From Mycobacterium sp. (GTDB taxonomy: Bacteria; Actinomycetota; Actinomycetes; Mycobacteriales; Mycobacteriaceae), in contig NZ_SCRH01000011.1 in assembly GCF_004298145.1 (NCBI RefSeq), positions 159,137 to 223,136 on the forward strand: DNA of 64,000 nt. The letters are read 5' to 3'. This document shows positions 55,860 through 64,000 of this stretch, piece by piece. Position 1 is the first letter of the stretch. Every line of letters starts with the position of its first letter. A model generated the notes under the pieces. That model was not told the DNA's origin and did no database searches. It worked only from the letters and a program-made list of their open reading frames with translations. The translations under genes and the position numbers were made by a program.

Positions 55860-56939
55860 ATGTTGACTGTTAGTGAACAACGATCCGCATCGGGTCCTTC
55901 CCCAGGGGGTGCACTCATCACCGCCGATCTGTCCGTGTCGTCCTCCGACGACCTCGGCTATGCCGACGTGGCCGATGAACTCGCCCAGATGAGTTCGCCT
56001 GCTACGTTATTGGCCTCCCAATCCGATGATGGTTTCGGCGAGAGCTTGACTCACCTGATCGACGCACTGGACCAGCTTCGGCGACAGTCGACCGCGCAAG
56101 CCGTCTTTGATCTCGCACCCCAAGTGCTGTGCCAAACCGGAATATTCGCCCGGGTCATGGTCTCGCGCGTGGCAGGCTCAACGTGGTCGCCGCTCGCGCT
56201 CTTCGGGCTGACCAACACAGGTCGGGTGATCCTCGAGATCGACGGAGTCGTAGAGGATTTACACATTGCTCTGATGTCACCGCTCGTGGAAGCTGAAGTC
56301 GTACGTCGGCGTTTGCCCGCTCTGGTCACCGACGCCCAGGACGAGCCCCGCACACACCGACCGTTGGTGACCCGCACCGGCACGCGCGAGTATGTGGTAG
56401 CCCCGATCGTCGCCGATTCGATCGTCGTGGGCCTATTACATGCGGACCGCCCCGCCAAATCCGAGACCCTCTCGGCGCTCGACCGCGACTTGTTGCGCCT
56501 GTTCGCCGACGGAGCGGGATTGTGCATCGAGCGTGCAGAGCTCAATGAGCGCGCCCAGCACCTGCAGAACATCCTCGCCGAGGCGTGGGCGGCAGTCGCC
56601 GACTCTGTGCCAACACTGGGCGGTGTTCCCGAACTGCAGTCGTCCGCGCTCTCCGCGAGTGACAGCGTCAAAGCTTGCGGCGGGCCTGAGCGCGTCCGGC
56701 CGGAGCAACAGCGACATTCGGCTCGGCTGGCGCGACTGACCGGCCGCGAACGCGAGGTGTTGGCGTTATTGGCTAGTGGCGCCACCAATGCGCAGCTTGC
56801 GGACCGACTCACCGTCGCCGAAAGCACAATCAAGTCCCATGTCAAACACATCCTGCACAAGTTGGGCGCGGCCAACCGCGCCGCAGCGATCTCGTGTTAT
56901 CTCCGTGACACCCGCGGTGACGAACGGCGGCCACGATGA
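55860..56939 (+). CDS. GAF-LuxR transcriptional regulator 1
   Basis: A 359-residue regulator. A GAF-like sensor region spans about residues 70-230 (RQSTAQAVFDLAPQVL, YVVAPIVADSIVVGLLHADR). A LuxR-type HTH ends the protein (LTGREREVLALLASGATNAQLADRLTVAESTIKSHVKHI). It is similar in layout to its downstream neighbour and overlaps it by four bases. There is no clear ribosome binding site before the ATG. The pair probably controls the nearby degradative genes, but the ligand is unknown. Confidence 0.85.
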   Translation: MLTVSEQRSASGPSPGGALITADLSVSSSDDLGYADVADELAQMSSPATLLASQSDDGFGESLTHLIDALDQLRRQSTAQAVFDLAPQVLCQTGIFARVMVSRVAGSTWSPLALFGLTNTGRVILEIDGVVEDLHIALMSPLVEAEVVRRRLPALVTDAQDEPRTHRPLVTRTGTREYVVAPIVADSIVVGLLHADRPAKSETLSALDRDLLRLFADGAGLCIERAELNERAQHLQNILAEAWAAVADSVPTLGGVPELQSSALSASDSVKACGGPERVRPEQQRHSARLARLTGREREVLALLASGATNAQLADRLTVAESTIKSHVKHILHKLGAANRAAAISCYLRDTRGDERRPR

Positions 56940-58132
56940 GTGTCTCCTTTGCCGGGGAGAGCAACCGCATTTCGGCGGGTGGACGAGCCCGGGCCGAATG
57001 GTGGTCGGGTGAGGCGGAGCTGATGAGCCGGCTGGAAGCGCTGCGGGAGGACACCAATTACACTGTCGGACAGTTTATTCCGCTGCCCGATCTCGAATGG
57101 GTCGCCCCAGCGCGGGCGGCTGAGGCCGTTTCGGTTCTGACCCACGCGTGCATCGAGCAGCTGCGGAACATTCCCGGCCACGATGCGGCCGGCGCACGGC
57201 AACTGTGCGATCTGGTCCTGAAGCTTCAGCAGTTGGCCATGGACCTCTACCTGCACCAGACAGCCACTCGCGGCCATCGGCTGGCCAACTGCGCTGCCGG
57301 ACTCAGTCGGTTACGTGGCGTACCCTCATCGACCGCGCTGATGGAGGGTGCCTGCGAAGAACTGGTGGCGCGTTGCGGGTTTCACCGAGCGGTGATCTCG
57401 AAGTTAGAGAGCCACAGCTGGAAGCCGTTGATTCTGCACAACCGCGACGACAACGTCGCGACGCGGTCGTGGTTCAGCGACTGGGTCAACCAGAGGGTCC
57501 CCCTGTCAGCGACCGCGCCCGAAGCCGAGATGCTCTCACGGCGCCGCCCGTCAATGGTGTACGACACCGCCGATGCGCCCGTGTATCGGCCGTTGATCGT
57601 CCAGGCAGGGCAATCACGCTCCTATGTGGTGGCACCTCTGGTTCACGGTGAAGAAGTCATCGGATTACTGCATACCGATCACTATCCGATGCCACGCCGT
57701 GTCGACGAGGCAGACCGTGATGTGTTGTGGGCCTTCGCCGATGGATTCACCCATATCTACGATCGAGCGGTGCTGATGGAGCGGCTGCAGGTCCAACGCG
57801 ACAGCGTCCGTGAATTGTTCTTTGGAACGGTCGAACGCATCGACGACCTGTGCGATGCCGGCCTGAACGTATCCCGGTTCGGCGAGCTTCCGGAAACGGG
57901 CTCCGGCGGCGACGCCGGCTGGTCGGGACCGACTGGCCGCTCAACCGTGGAGCTAAGCGAGCGCGAAGCTCAGGTATTTGACTTGATGGTCACCGGAGCC
58001 AGCAACCAGGACATCGCGGATCGACTCGTCATCACCGAAGGCACGGTGAAATCGCACGTCAAACACATCCTCCGGAAATACGGAGCAGTCAACCGCGCTC
58101 AAGCCATCGCGTGGGCACTCAGCGGGCGCTGA
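56936..58132 (+). CDS. GAF-LuxR transcriptional regulator 2
   Basis: A 398-residue paralogue of the upstream gene. A helical N-terminus is followed by a GAF domain (ALMEGACEELVARCGFHRAVISKLE, SYVVAPLVHGEEVIGLLHTDHYP) and a C-terminal LuxR HTH (LSEREAQVFDLMVTGASNQDIADRLVITEGTVKSHVKHIL). Its start overlaps the stop of the first (ATGA). Tandem GAF-LuxR pairs like this occur in actinobacteria next to aldehyde dehydrogenase and SnoaL genes. They may form a heteromer. Confidence 0.85.
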   Translation: MSVSFAGESNRISAGGRARAEWWSGEAELMSRLEALREDTNYTVGQFIPLPDLEWVAPARAAEAVSVLTHACIEQLRNIPGHDAAGARQLCDLVLKLQQLAMDLYLHQTATRGHRLANCAAGLSRLRGVPSSTALMEGACEELVARCGFHRAVISKLESHSWKPLILHNRDDNVATRSWFSDWVNQRVPLSATAPEAEMLSRRRPSMVYDTADAPVYRPLIVQAGQSRSYVVAPLVHGEEVIGLLHTDHYPMPRRVDEADRDVLWAFADGFTHIYDRAVLMERLQVQRDSVRELFFGTVERIDDLCDAGLNVSRFGELPETGSGGDAGWSGPTGRSTVELSEREAQVFDLMVTGASNQDIADRLVITEGTVKSHVKHILRKYGAVNRAQAIAWALSGR

Positions 58133-58150
58133 GCGGGGTTCCCCGGGCTG

Positions 58151-58609
58151 TTACCGGGTGCGCGGTACTGGCAGGAAAGTCTGCAGCTCAGGTACCACCT
58201 CGTTGCGGATGAGTTCGAGCGTCTCCCGGCCTAACAGCGGGATCAGCACCGCCCCATCGGTGATGTGCAGCGCGTACAGATCGGCGACGAGGCCTGCCAA
58301 GCCCACCGGGGTGCCGACATAGAGCAGCGTGTTGTCGGCTGGCAGGTCGGTGCGCTTTTCCAGAGCCGATCGCGCCGACCGTGCATCGCCGGCGATCGCG
58401 ACGTTGATATCGGCCAGCACATCGCAGCCGGGGTGCTCTGACCTGACAGCGGCCACTTGACGTGCGAGGTGGCGCAGGTCGGTAGCGCGCACCCGCATGA
58501 GGTCGCCGGGGATATTCAGCCACATGTTCTGGCCGTAGGCGATACCGAGTCGCAACGACGTTCTGGCCGCGACGTCGAAGTCTGCGGTTTGGCCAGCTTC
58601 GGCGTGCAT
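58151..58609 (-). CDS. Short LLM-like protein (C-terminal half only)
   Basis: A 152-residue protein that looks like the second half of a luciferase-like F420/flavin oxidoreductase: RTSLRLGIAYGQNMWLNIPG, LLYVGTPVGLAGLVADLYAL, TDGAVLIPLLGRETLELIRNEVVPELQ. The N-terminal half of the TIM barrel is missing and no remnant lies upstream, since an aldehyde dehydrogenase gene ends 11 bases before the start. It is either a truncated gene or a stand-alone domain protein. Confidence 0.55.
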   Translation of the reverse strand: MHAEAGQTADFDVAARTSLRLGIAYGQNMWLNIPGDLMRVRATDLRHLARQVAAVRSEHPGCDVLADINVAIAGDARSARSALEKRTDLPADNTLLYVGTPVGLAGLVADLYALHITDGAVLIPLLGRETLELIRNEVVPELQTFLPVPRTR

Positions 58610-58620
58610 CGTGGCGGATC

Positions 58621-60126
58621 TTATGATCCGGCCGGATCGATGACGATAGCGAATGCCTTGCTCTCGATGCCACCCGAGCGGTCCAGCGCGATGAACTTCT
58701 CTTCGACGTATTCGTCGATGCAGTGCGGGCCGCCTTCGCGGCCCATGCCGCTTTCCTTGACGCCACCGAAGGGGTATGCCGGGTGGATAACATGCCAATT
58801 GTTGATCCAGACCATTCCCGCCTGCAGGCGGCGAGCCACCTGTAAAGCACGCGCCTCACTACTCCCCCAAACCCCGGCGGACAGACCGTAATTGGTGTCG
58901 TTGGCGATTTCAACCGCCTCGTCGACACTTTCGTAGGTCAGCACGACCAGCACCGGCCCGAACACTTCTTCGCGCGCTATGCGCATGTCGTTCTCGACAT
59001 CGATGAGAATGGTGGGCTCGATCCAATATCCCTTGGCGAATTCGGGGCCTCGGGGTGACCCACCGCCCAGTGCGATCTTCGCGCCCTCCTCCGCTGCGAT
59101 GCGGAAGTAGTCGAGGATCCGGTCGCGCTGGGCGGCCGAGATGATCGGTCCGACGTTGGTTGCAGGATCCAGCGGGTCACCGACGCGCAGCGTTGCCGCT
59201 CGTGCGATCAGCTTGTCGAGGATCTCGTCGCGACGGCTGCTGGGAATGAGTAGGCGGGTGCCGGCTTCACAGGCTTGACCGTTGTTGGCCATGCAGGCGA
59301 ACAGCGCTCCGTCGACGGCCATGTCGATGTCGGCGTCGTCGAGGATGACGTTGGCGCCCTTGCCGCCCAATTCCAGCGTGACCCGCCGAATTGAGTCGGC
59401 CGACTGGCGCAGGATGCTCTTGCCTACCGTGGTCGATCCGGTGAACGCGACCTTACGGACTCCAGGATGGCCAGACAGGTATGCCCCGACGGAGTCACCG
59501 TCGCCGGTAACCACGTTGAGCACACCGGGCGGTAAGCCGGCGGCCTCGAATTCGCGAGCGAGCTCGAGCAGCAGCAGCGGAGCGTGTTCGTCGGGCTTGA
59601 GTACCAGCGAGTTTCCGGCTACCAAAGCAGGCCCGATCTTCCACACCGCTGTCAGTAGCGGGATGTTCCAGGGCACGATCGCGGCGACCACACCCATGGG
59701 CTCACGCACCACGATGCCCTCAGCGGCAACGGGTTCAATAGCCGGGCCCGTTGTCTCCCAGTCGTAGTTCTGAGCAATTGCGGCCAAATATTGCAGCTGA
59801 GCGACCGACAGTCCGACGTGCAGGGCGCCGGTGATGCGGATGGTCGCGCCGTTCTCCATGGACTGCAATGCGGCCAGCTCATTAGTGCGCGCGCCGACAC
59901 GTTCGGCCACCGTGTTGATAATGGCCGCGCGTTCCGTCACCGGTGTGTGCCGCCACTTACCTTCCTCGAACGCGCGCGCGGCGGCGGCGACAGCCGCGTC
60001 CACGTGGGTTCTGTCGCCTTTGGCGACCGTCGCTACTAAATCTTCGGTTGCGGGACTGCGGATCTCGTAGCGGTCCAGGGTGTCGATCCACTCTCCGTCG
60101 ATATACATCGAGTAGTGGTGCGTCAT
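58621..60126 (-). CDS. Aldehyde dehydrogenase
   Basis: A 501-residue NAD(P)-dependent aldehyde dehydrogenase. It has the MYIDGEWIDTLDRYEIRSPATED start, PWNIPLLTAVWKIGPALVAGN, FTGSTTVGKSIL, ELGGKGANVILDDAD (catalytic Glu), NNGQACEAGTRLL (catalytic Cys) and the closing PFGGVKESGMGREGG. It oxidises an aldehyde to an acid. It is the first of a pair with the LLM-like gene downstream, and SnoaL-like genes lie 119 bases upstream on the same strand. The substrate is unknown. Confidence 0.93.
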   Translation of the reverse strand: MTHHYSMYIDGEWIDTLDRYEIRSPATEDLVATVAKGDRTHVDAAVAAAARAFEEGKWRHTPVTERAAIINTVAERVGARTNELAALQSMENGATIRITGALHVGLSVAQLQYLAAIAQNYDWETTGPAIEPVAAEGIVVREPMGVVAAIVPWNIPLLTAVWKIGPALVAGNSLVLKPDEHAPLLLLELAREFEAAGLPPGVLNVVTGDGDSVGAYLSGHPGVRKVAFTGSTTVGKSILRQSADSIRRVTLELGGKGANVILDDADIDMAVDGALFACMANNGQACEAGTRLLIPSSRRDEILDKLIARAATLRVGDPLDPATNVGPIISAAQRDRILDYFRIAAEEGAKIALGGGSPRGPEFAKGYWIEPTILIDVENDMRIAREEVFGPVLVVLTYESVDEAVEIANDTNYGLSAGVWGSSEARALQVARRLQAGMVWINNWHVIHPAYPFGGVKESGMGREGGPHCIDEYVEEKFIALDRSGGIESKAFAIVIDPAGS

Positions 60127-60245
60127 TAGGCGTTCCTCGGGTGCGACGTCATGTTGGTTGGTATGCGGTTAGGCATGCGCTGCGGCCTTACGCTCGAAGC
60201 GCTCAGGCAACACCGGATCAATGCTCATGTCGGGTCCCGGTGTTG

Positions 60246-60758
60246 CTATCCCATCAGCGCAGACGGGTCGAATCCCTCGGCCCAGTACTCCGGAGTCACG
60301 ATCGGCAGTCCGAGTTCCTGTAGCACCGGAGTGTCGTTCCAGTAAGTCGTTTCGCGTTCGATTTTTCCGTCGGCATCGAGCTGATGCCAGGTAATTCCCC
60401 TGGTGCTCAACGTCTTTCCATTTGTCGGGACTCCCCGATAGGTGTCGAGCGCTTGACCGGTCCAGTCCCACAGGATGACCACGGCGGGATTGCCGTCCAC
60501 GCCGGAGAGTTGGAACGCTTCGGTGGCGGTGAAGGTGTGCAGCCCGACACCGTTGGCTTTGTCCTTGTTGGCAAAGGGCGCCAGCCGCGGATTCAGCTCC
60601 TGCTTGGTGATCGCGGTGTCGATCACATGGTCGGAGTCCGCGTGGTCGTCATAGACGAGATCGTCGGCATACAGTTCGACCGCGGCGGTCGTGTCCGAGG
60701 TCAGCGCGCTCGTCCAGGTGCGCGCATGGGTAGTGGCGAATTGCGTATCGAGACTCAT
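60246..60758 (-). CDS. SnoaL-like (NTF2-fold) protein 1
   Basis: A 170-residue NTF2-fold protein (TTAAVELYADDLVYDDHADS, FAPFANKD-like APFANKDKANGVG, GVPTNGKTLSTRGITWHQLDADGKIERETTYWND). Such proteins are polyketide cyclases, isomerases or hydrolases. AGGGGA lies upstream. It is followed 13 bases upstream in transcription order by a related gene at 60772-61224, so the two are a tandem pair probably joined in one transcript. No catalytic residue can be assigned with certainty. Confidence 0.8.
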   Translation of the reverse strand: MSLDTQFATTHARTWTSALTSDTTAAVELYADDLVYDDHADSDHVIDTAITKQELNPRLAPFANKDKANGVGLHTFTATEAFQLSGVDGNPAVVILWDWTGQALDTYRGVPTNGKTLSTRGITWHQLDADGKIERETTYWNDTPVLQELGLPIVTPEYWAEGFDPSALMG

Positions 60759-60771
60759 GGTATTTCCCCTC

Positions 60772-61224
60772 TCACACCAGTGCCGCGGACTTGCTGACGC
60801 CGGTGGGATCCACCGGCAGACCGAGATCATGCACCGCGGTGGCACAGTCCCAGAAACTCTCTTCGCGCTTGATGCGACCGTCGGCGTCATAGATGTGGAA
60901 GGTGATGCCCCGCGCGCCGGGAATCTTGCCGTTAGTCGGCACGCCGACAAAGGCGGCCGCGGTCGGAGCTTGCCACGTCCAGCGATAGATGGCGGCCCTA
61001 TCGTCGCCGACGACCTCATCGATGCGGAAGTTGTTGATGCCGATGCCGTTTTCGGTGTCCGCATTCGCGTAGGGGGCGAACACTCGCAGTAGCTCGTCTT
61101 TAGACGTGATGGATTGACCGAGAATCGGGTCCTCGAACAAGAAATCGTCCGCGTAGAGAGCGACGACGGCTTCTGCGCTTTCGCGAAATGCCTTCAACCA
61201 TTTGACAGCAAATGCGTGACTCAT
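60772..61224 (-). CDS. SnoaL-like (NTF2-fold) protein 2
   Basis: A 150-residue NTF2-fold protein related to its neighbour: AVVALYADDFLFEDPILGQ, FAPYANADTENGIGINNFR, GVPTNGKIPGARGITFHIYDADGRIKREESFWD. GAGGAGA lies upstream of the ATG. It is transcribed first of the pair, diverging from the acyl-CoA dehydrogenase gene at 61489. The two paralogues probably act on similar substrates or form a heterodimer. Confidence 0.8.
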   Translation of the reverse strand: MSHAFAVKWLKAFRESAEAVVALYADDFLFEDPILGQSITSKDELLRVFAPYANADTENGIGINNFRIDEVVGDDRAAIYRWTWQAPTAAAFVGVPTNGKIPGARGITFHIYDADGRIKREESFWDCATAVHDLGLPVDPTGVSKSAALV

Positions 61225-61488
61225 AAGGGATTGTCTCCTCGGCTGGTGGTGCACGACCGCATCGACGCTATTGGCGGTTACTGTGGGCGACCACCTCCAA
61301 CGGGGGGAAACGGATTGCCCGTCGGGGGGAGACGATGGCCAAGGTTTCGGCCGCCGACCAGGCTGGCCTCCCCGACGTTGGATCGAGTTCCCCCTTGTGA
61401 GGGGTGCGCACCATGACGGACCAAGAGCAGCATCGGCACAGCCACAAAGAAGCAAAGCGACAACGCTGGGAATGAAATGGAGCGGAAG

Positions 61489-62736
61489 ATGCTGGAACAG
61501 GACCTGACCGACGAGGATTTCGGGCCGTGGTTCGAAAAGGCTCAGGAGGTCTCAAAGTTTTTCCGCGAGATCGGTCCCCGCTATGACCAGGACAACACCT
61601 TCGCCTACCCCTCGATCGAAGTGTTCAAGAACTCCGGGTTGGGGGCCTTACCGGTACCGAAAGCATTCGGCGGCCCTGGGGGCAACATTCTGCAGGTATC
61701 CAAAGCGGTCTCGGAACTCTCCCGCGGCGACTCCGCGATCACGCTGGCCTACAACATGCACTACATCATGGTCGGCATCGCCGGGAACTTGATGAGCGAG
61801 GAACAGAACAAATACTGGCTGGGCCGTGTCGTCGACGGGGAACTCATGTTCGGTCCGTTCTCGGAGCAACGCGCCGGCTTTTCGGGCTTGGCCGACATGC
61901 AGGCGGTCCCGCAAAAGGGCGGTGGCTGGAAGCTCTACGGCAAGAAGACCTGGGGTACCCTTTGCGAGGCCGCCGACATCATCACCACCAACGCCACCGA
62001 GACCGACTCCGAGGGCAACCTGCCCGAGACTTTCGAGGGCCGCGTCGGCGCCGAAAAGCTGTTCATCGGCGACTTCAAGCTTGACGAAAACCTGCAAGGC
62101 GACGGCATCCGCGTCGAGAAGACCTGGGACGCACTAGGCATGCACGCCACCGGCACCCAAACCATCGTGTTCGACGGCTACTTCGTGCCGGAGGACGGCT
62201 TCGTCTCACCCTGGCGCGCAGGAGCTTTCGGTGTCTTGGAGTGGGCATCGCTGATGTTTGCCAGCATCTATTACGGCATGCAGCAGCGCATCCTCGAGGA
62301 ATCCACCAAGACGCTGTCCAAGAAGCACCTGGGGGCCACGTTCGGCGCGATTATCGCCGCCGACACCGAAGTCAAGAAAGTCGGGCACATCATCGACGGC
62401 ATCGGCGACATGGCGTCTCGGGTGGAATGCTCACGGCGTGTACTCCACCAAACCTGCCAGGATTTGATCGATGGCAAGGATACAGCGTGGGATCCTGAAC
62501 TGCGTTTCCCCTATCTCGGCCTGGCCAAGACCTTCATCGCCGATAACGTGCTGCACATGTCCCGGCACGCCATGAGCATGGTGGGCGGTTCATCGTTCCG
62601 GAAGGGTTCGATCTTCGAACGCCTTTACCGGGATTCTGCTGCATCGATGTTTCAACCTCTCAACGCCGATCAGACCCGCACCTACATCGGCGAATTCCTG
62701 CTCAACAAGGCGGCGGGCGGCACCGCAGGCCAATAG
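61489..62736 (+). CDS. Acyl-CoA dehydrogenase
   Basis: A 415-residue acyl-CoA dehydrogenase-like flavoprotein: FRAGLY-less but with LGALPVPKAFGGPGGNILQVS, LSRGDSAITLAYNMHYIMVG, MFGPFSEQRAGFSGLADM, WDALGMHATGTQTIVFDGYFV and HAMSMVGGSSFRKGSIFERLYRD. It is divergent in sequence from the enzyme at 46559. The ATG at 61489 has GGAG six bases upstream; an upstream ATG at 61477 adds four residues. A thiolase gene follows 97 bases later, suggesting a beta-oxidation pair. Confidence 0.85.
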   Translation: MLEQDLTDEDFGPWFEKAQEVSKFFREIGPRYDQDNTFAYPSIEVFKNSGLGALPVPKAFGGPGGNILQVSKAVSELSRGDSAITLAYNMHYIMVGIAGNLMSEEQNKYWLGRVVDGELMFGPFSEQRAGFSGLADMQAVPQKGGGWKLYGKKTWGTLCEAADIITTNATETDSEGNLPETFEGRVGAEKLFIGDFKLDENLQGDGIRVEKTWDALGMHATGTQTIVFDGYFVPEDGFVSPWRAGAFGVLEWASLMFASIYYGMQQRILEESTKTLSKKHLGATFGAIIAADTEVKKVGHIIDGIGDMASRVECSRRVLHQTCQDLIDGKDTAWDPELRFPYLGLAKTFIADNVLHMSRHAMSMVGGSSFRKGSIFERLYRDSAASMFQPLNADQTRTYIGEFLLNKAAGGTAGQ

Positions 62737-62833
62737 AACGTCCGCCATTGCGGCCGTAGGCATCGTTGCGCCCGGCCGATAACTATCTGCGCGCCTGCGA
62801 AACTTGCGCGCGATCTACCTGAAAGCGATATCC

Positions 62834-64000
62834 ATGTCCGAAGAAGCCTTCATTTATGAGGCCATCCGCACACCGCGGGGCAAGCAGCGCAATGGATCGC
62901 TGAATGAGGTCAAGCCACTGAGCCTGATTGTTGGGCTGGTGGACGAGCTGCGCCGGCGTTTCCCCGACCTGGACGCGACGCTGATCAGCGACATGATCCT
63001 CGGCGTCGTGTCCCCGGTCGGTGACCAGGGCGGCGACATCGCGCGCACCGCGGTGCTGGCCGCCGGGCTGCCGGACACGGTCGGTGGGGTGCAGCTCAAC
63101 CGCTTCTGCGGCTCGGGTCTGGAGGCCGTTAATACCGCCGCGCAGAAAGTGCGCTCGGGTTGGGACGACCTGGTACTGGCCGGGGGTGTGGAGTCGATGA
63201 GCCGCGTCGCCATGCTCTCCGACGGCGGTCCCATGTTCAACGACGTCGCCTTTACCTACGACCACCTCGTCGCTCCGCAGGGCATTGGTGCCGACCTGAT
63301 CGCCACCATGGAGGGTTTCTCCCGCGAGGACGTCGACCGCTTCGCGCTGCGCAGCCAGGAGAAGGCCGCCGCGGCCTGGTCGGGCGGCTACTTCGCCAAG
63401 TCGATCGTGCCGGTGCGCGACCAGAACGGCCTGGTGATCCTCGACCACGACGAGCACATGCGCCCCGACTCCACCCTGGAAGGCCTGGGCAAGCTCAAGC
63501 CCGCGTTCGACGGCATCGGTGAGATGGGCGGCTTCGACGACGTGGCGCTGCAGAGGTACCACTGGGTGGAAAAAATCAGCCACGTCCACACCGGTGGTAA
63601 CAGTTCCGGCATTGTCGATGGCGCCGCGCTGCTGCTCATCGGCTCCGAAAAGGCCGGTATTTCGCAAGGTTTGACCCCGCGGGCGCGGATCGTGGCGACG
63701 GCTACCAGTGGATCCGATGCGACGATCATGCTCACCGGCCCTCAGCCGGCCACCCGCCGAGTGCTCGAGCGGGCCGGCTTGACGATTGGTGACATCGACC
63801 TTTTCGAGCTCAACGAGGCGTTCGCATCGGTGGTGTTGAAGTTCCAGAAGGACCTCAACATTCCCGACGAGATCCTGAATGTCAACGGCGGCGCCATCGC
63901 GATGGGCCACCCGCTGGGCGCCACCGGCGCCATGATCACCGGGACCATGGTCGACGAGCTCGAGCGCCGCAACGCGCGTCGCGCCCTGGTCACACTGTGC
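62834..64000 (+). CDS. fadA: Acetyl-CoA C-acyltransferase (thiolase), cut by window end
   Basis: The first 389 residues of a thiolase. The nucleophile is Cys92 in [16 protein letters not shown], followed by [25 protein letters not shown] and the second catalytic region [16 protein letters not shown] with its His. The reading ends at ALVTLC, where the family's CIGGGMG motif begins, so only about 12-15 residues are missing. It cleaves 3-ketoacyl-CoA with CoA. It follows the acyl-CoA dehydrogenase gene. Confidence 0.93.
   Translation, partial: MSEEAFIYEAIRTPRGKQRNGSLNEVKPLSLIVGLVDELRRRFPDLDATLISDMILGVVSPVGDQGGDIARTAVLAAGLPDTVGGVQLNRFCGSGLEAVNTAAQKVRSGWDDLVLAGGVESMSRVAMLSDGGPMFNDVAFTYDHLVAPQGIGADLIATMEGFSREDVDRFALRSQEKAAAAWSGGYFAKSIVPVRDQNGLVILDHDEHMRPDSTLEGLGKLKPAFDGIGEMGGFDDVALQRYHWVEKISHVHTGGNSSGIVDGAALLLIGSEKAGISQGLTPRARIVATATSGSDATIMLTGPQPATRRVLERAGLTIGDIDLFELNEAFASVVLKFQKDLNIPDEILNVNGGAIAMGHPLGATGAMITGTMVDELERRNARRALVTLC

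Overview
The window looks like the chromosome of a slow-growing-type Mycobacterium. It is GC-rich and carries a PPE protein, PapA/Tgs-type acyltransferases, an F420/LLM oxidoreductase, and close relatives of M. tuberculosis dormancy (DosR) genes: tgs1 beside an Rv3131-like nitroreductase, an acg-like nitroreductase, an Rv1733c-like protein and fdxA. I saw no rRNA, tRNA, CRISPR array or intact insertion sequence. The species cannot be fixed from the sequence.

Layout. (a) 1-7.0 kb: the start of a malic enzyme, then a four-gene lipid acylation/export operon (PapA-like, double ABC-2 permease, second HxxxDG acyltransferase, polytopic membrane protein). (b) 7.1-9.6 kb: LpqS-like protein, PPE protein and a small secreted protein. 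(c) 9.7-43.5 kb: a long anaerobic/nitrogen-oxide block. It holds three hemerythrin-domain proteins, a quinol-type nitric oxide reductase (norB), a slipin, a TIM-barrel/ferredoxin fusion, fdxA, a cytochrome b561/molybdopterin fusion, a second cytochrome oxidase subunit I, a group III truncated hemoglobin, a second-type aconitase, OsmC, an NnrS-like protein, a membrane-anchored copper nitrite reductase fusion (nirK), Tgs1 and two Acg-type nitroreductases. (d) 43.5-55.7 kb: a P450, an acyl-CoA synthetase remnant, and an eight-gene-scale catabolic region resembling acyclic terpene utilisation (acyl-CoA dehydrogenase, AtuA-like, enoyl-CoA hydratase, biotin carboxylase alpha and beta subunits) plus a nitronate monooxygenase. 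(e) 55.9-64 kb: two GAF-LuxR regulators, an aldehyde dehydrogenase, two SnoaL-like proteins, an acyl-CoA dehydrogenase and a thiolase running off the end.

The most interesting system lies in block (c). Five promoters share a palindrome TTTnnACAA-N6(7)-TTGTnnAAA (before norB, the TIM-barrel/ferredoxin fusion, fdxA/b561-molybdoprotein, cupin-ctaD, and osmC-hemerythrin-ferredoxin). Three paralogous HTH regulators carry the same C-x13-C-x2-H...C signature, reminiscent of Fe-S sensors of the SufR kind. Each sits beside its own AT-rich palindrome: one in the fdxA operon, one with the truncated hemoglobin, one heading the nnrS-nirK operon. Together with NirK (nitrite to NO) and qNOR (NO to N2O) this suggests a partial denitrification and NO-defence island with dedicated, probably Fe-S-based, control. 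Enzyme identities rest on visible motifs. The regulatory wiring is inference.
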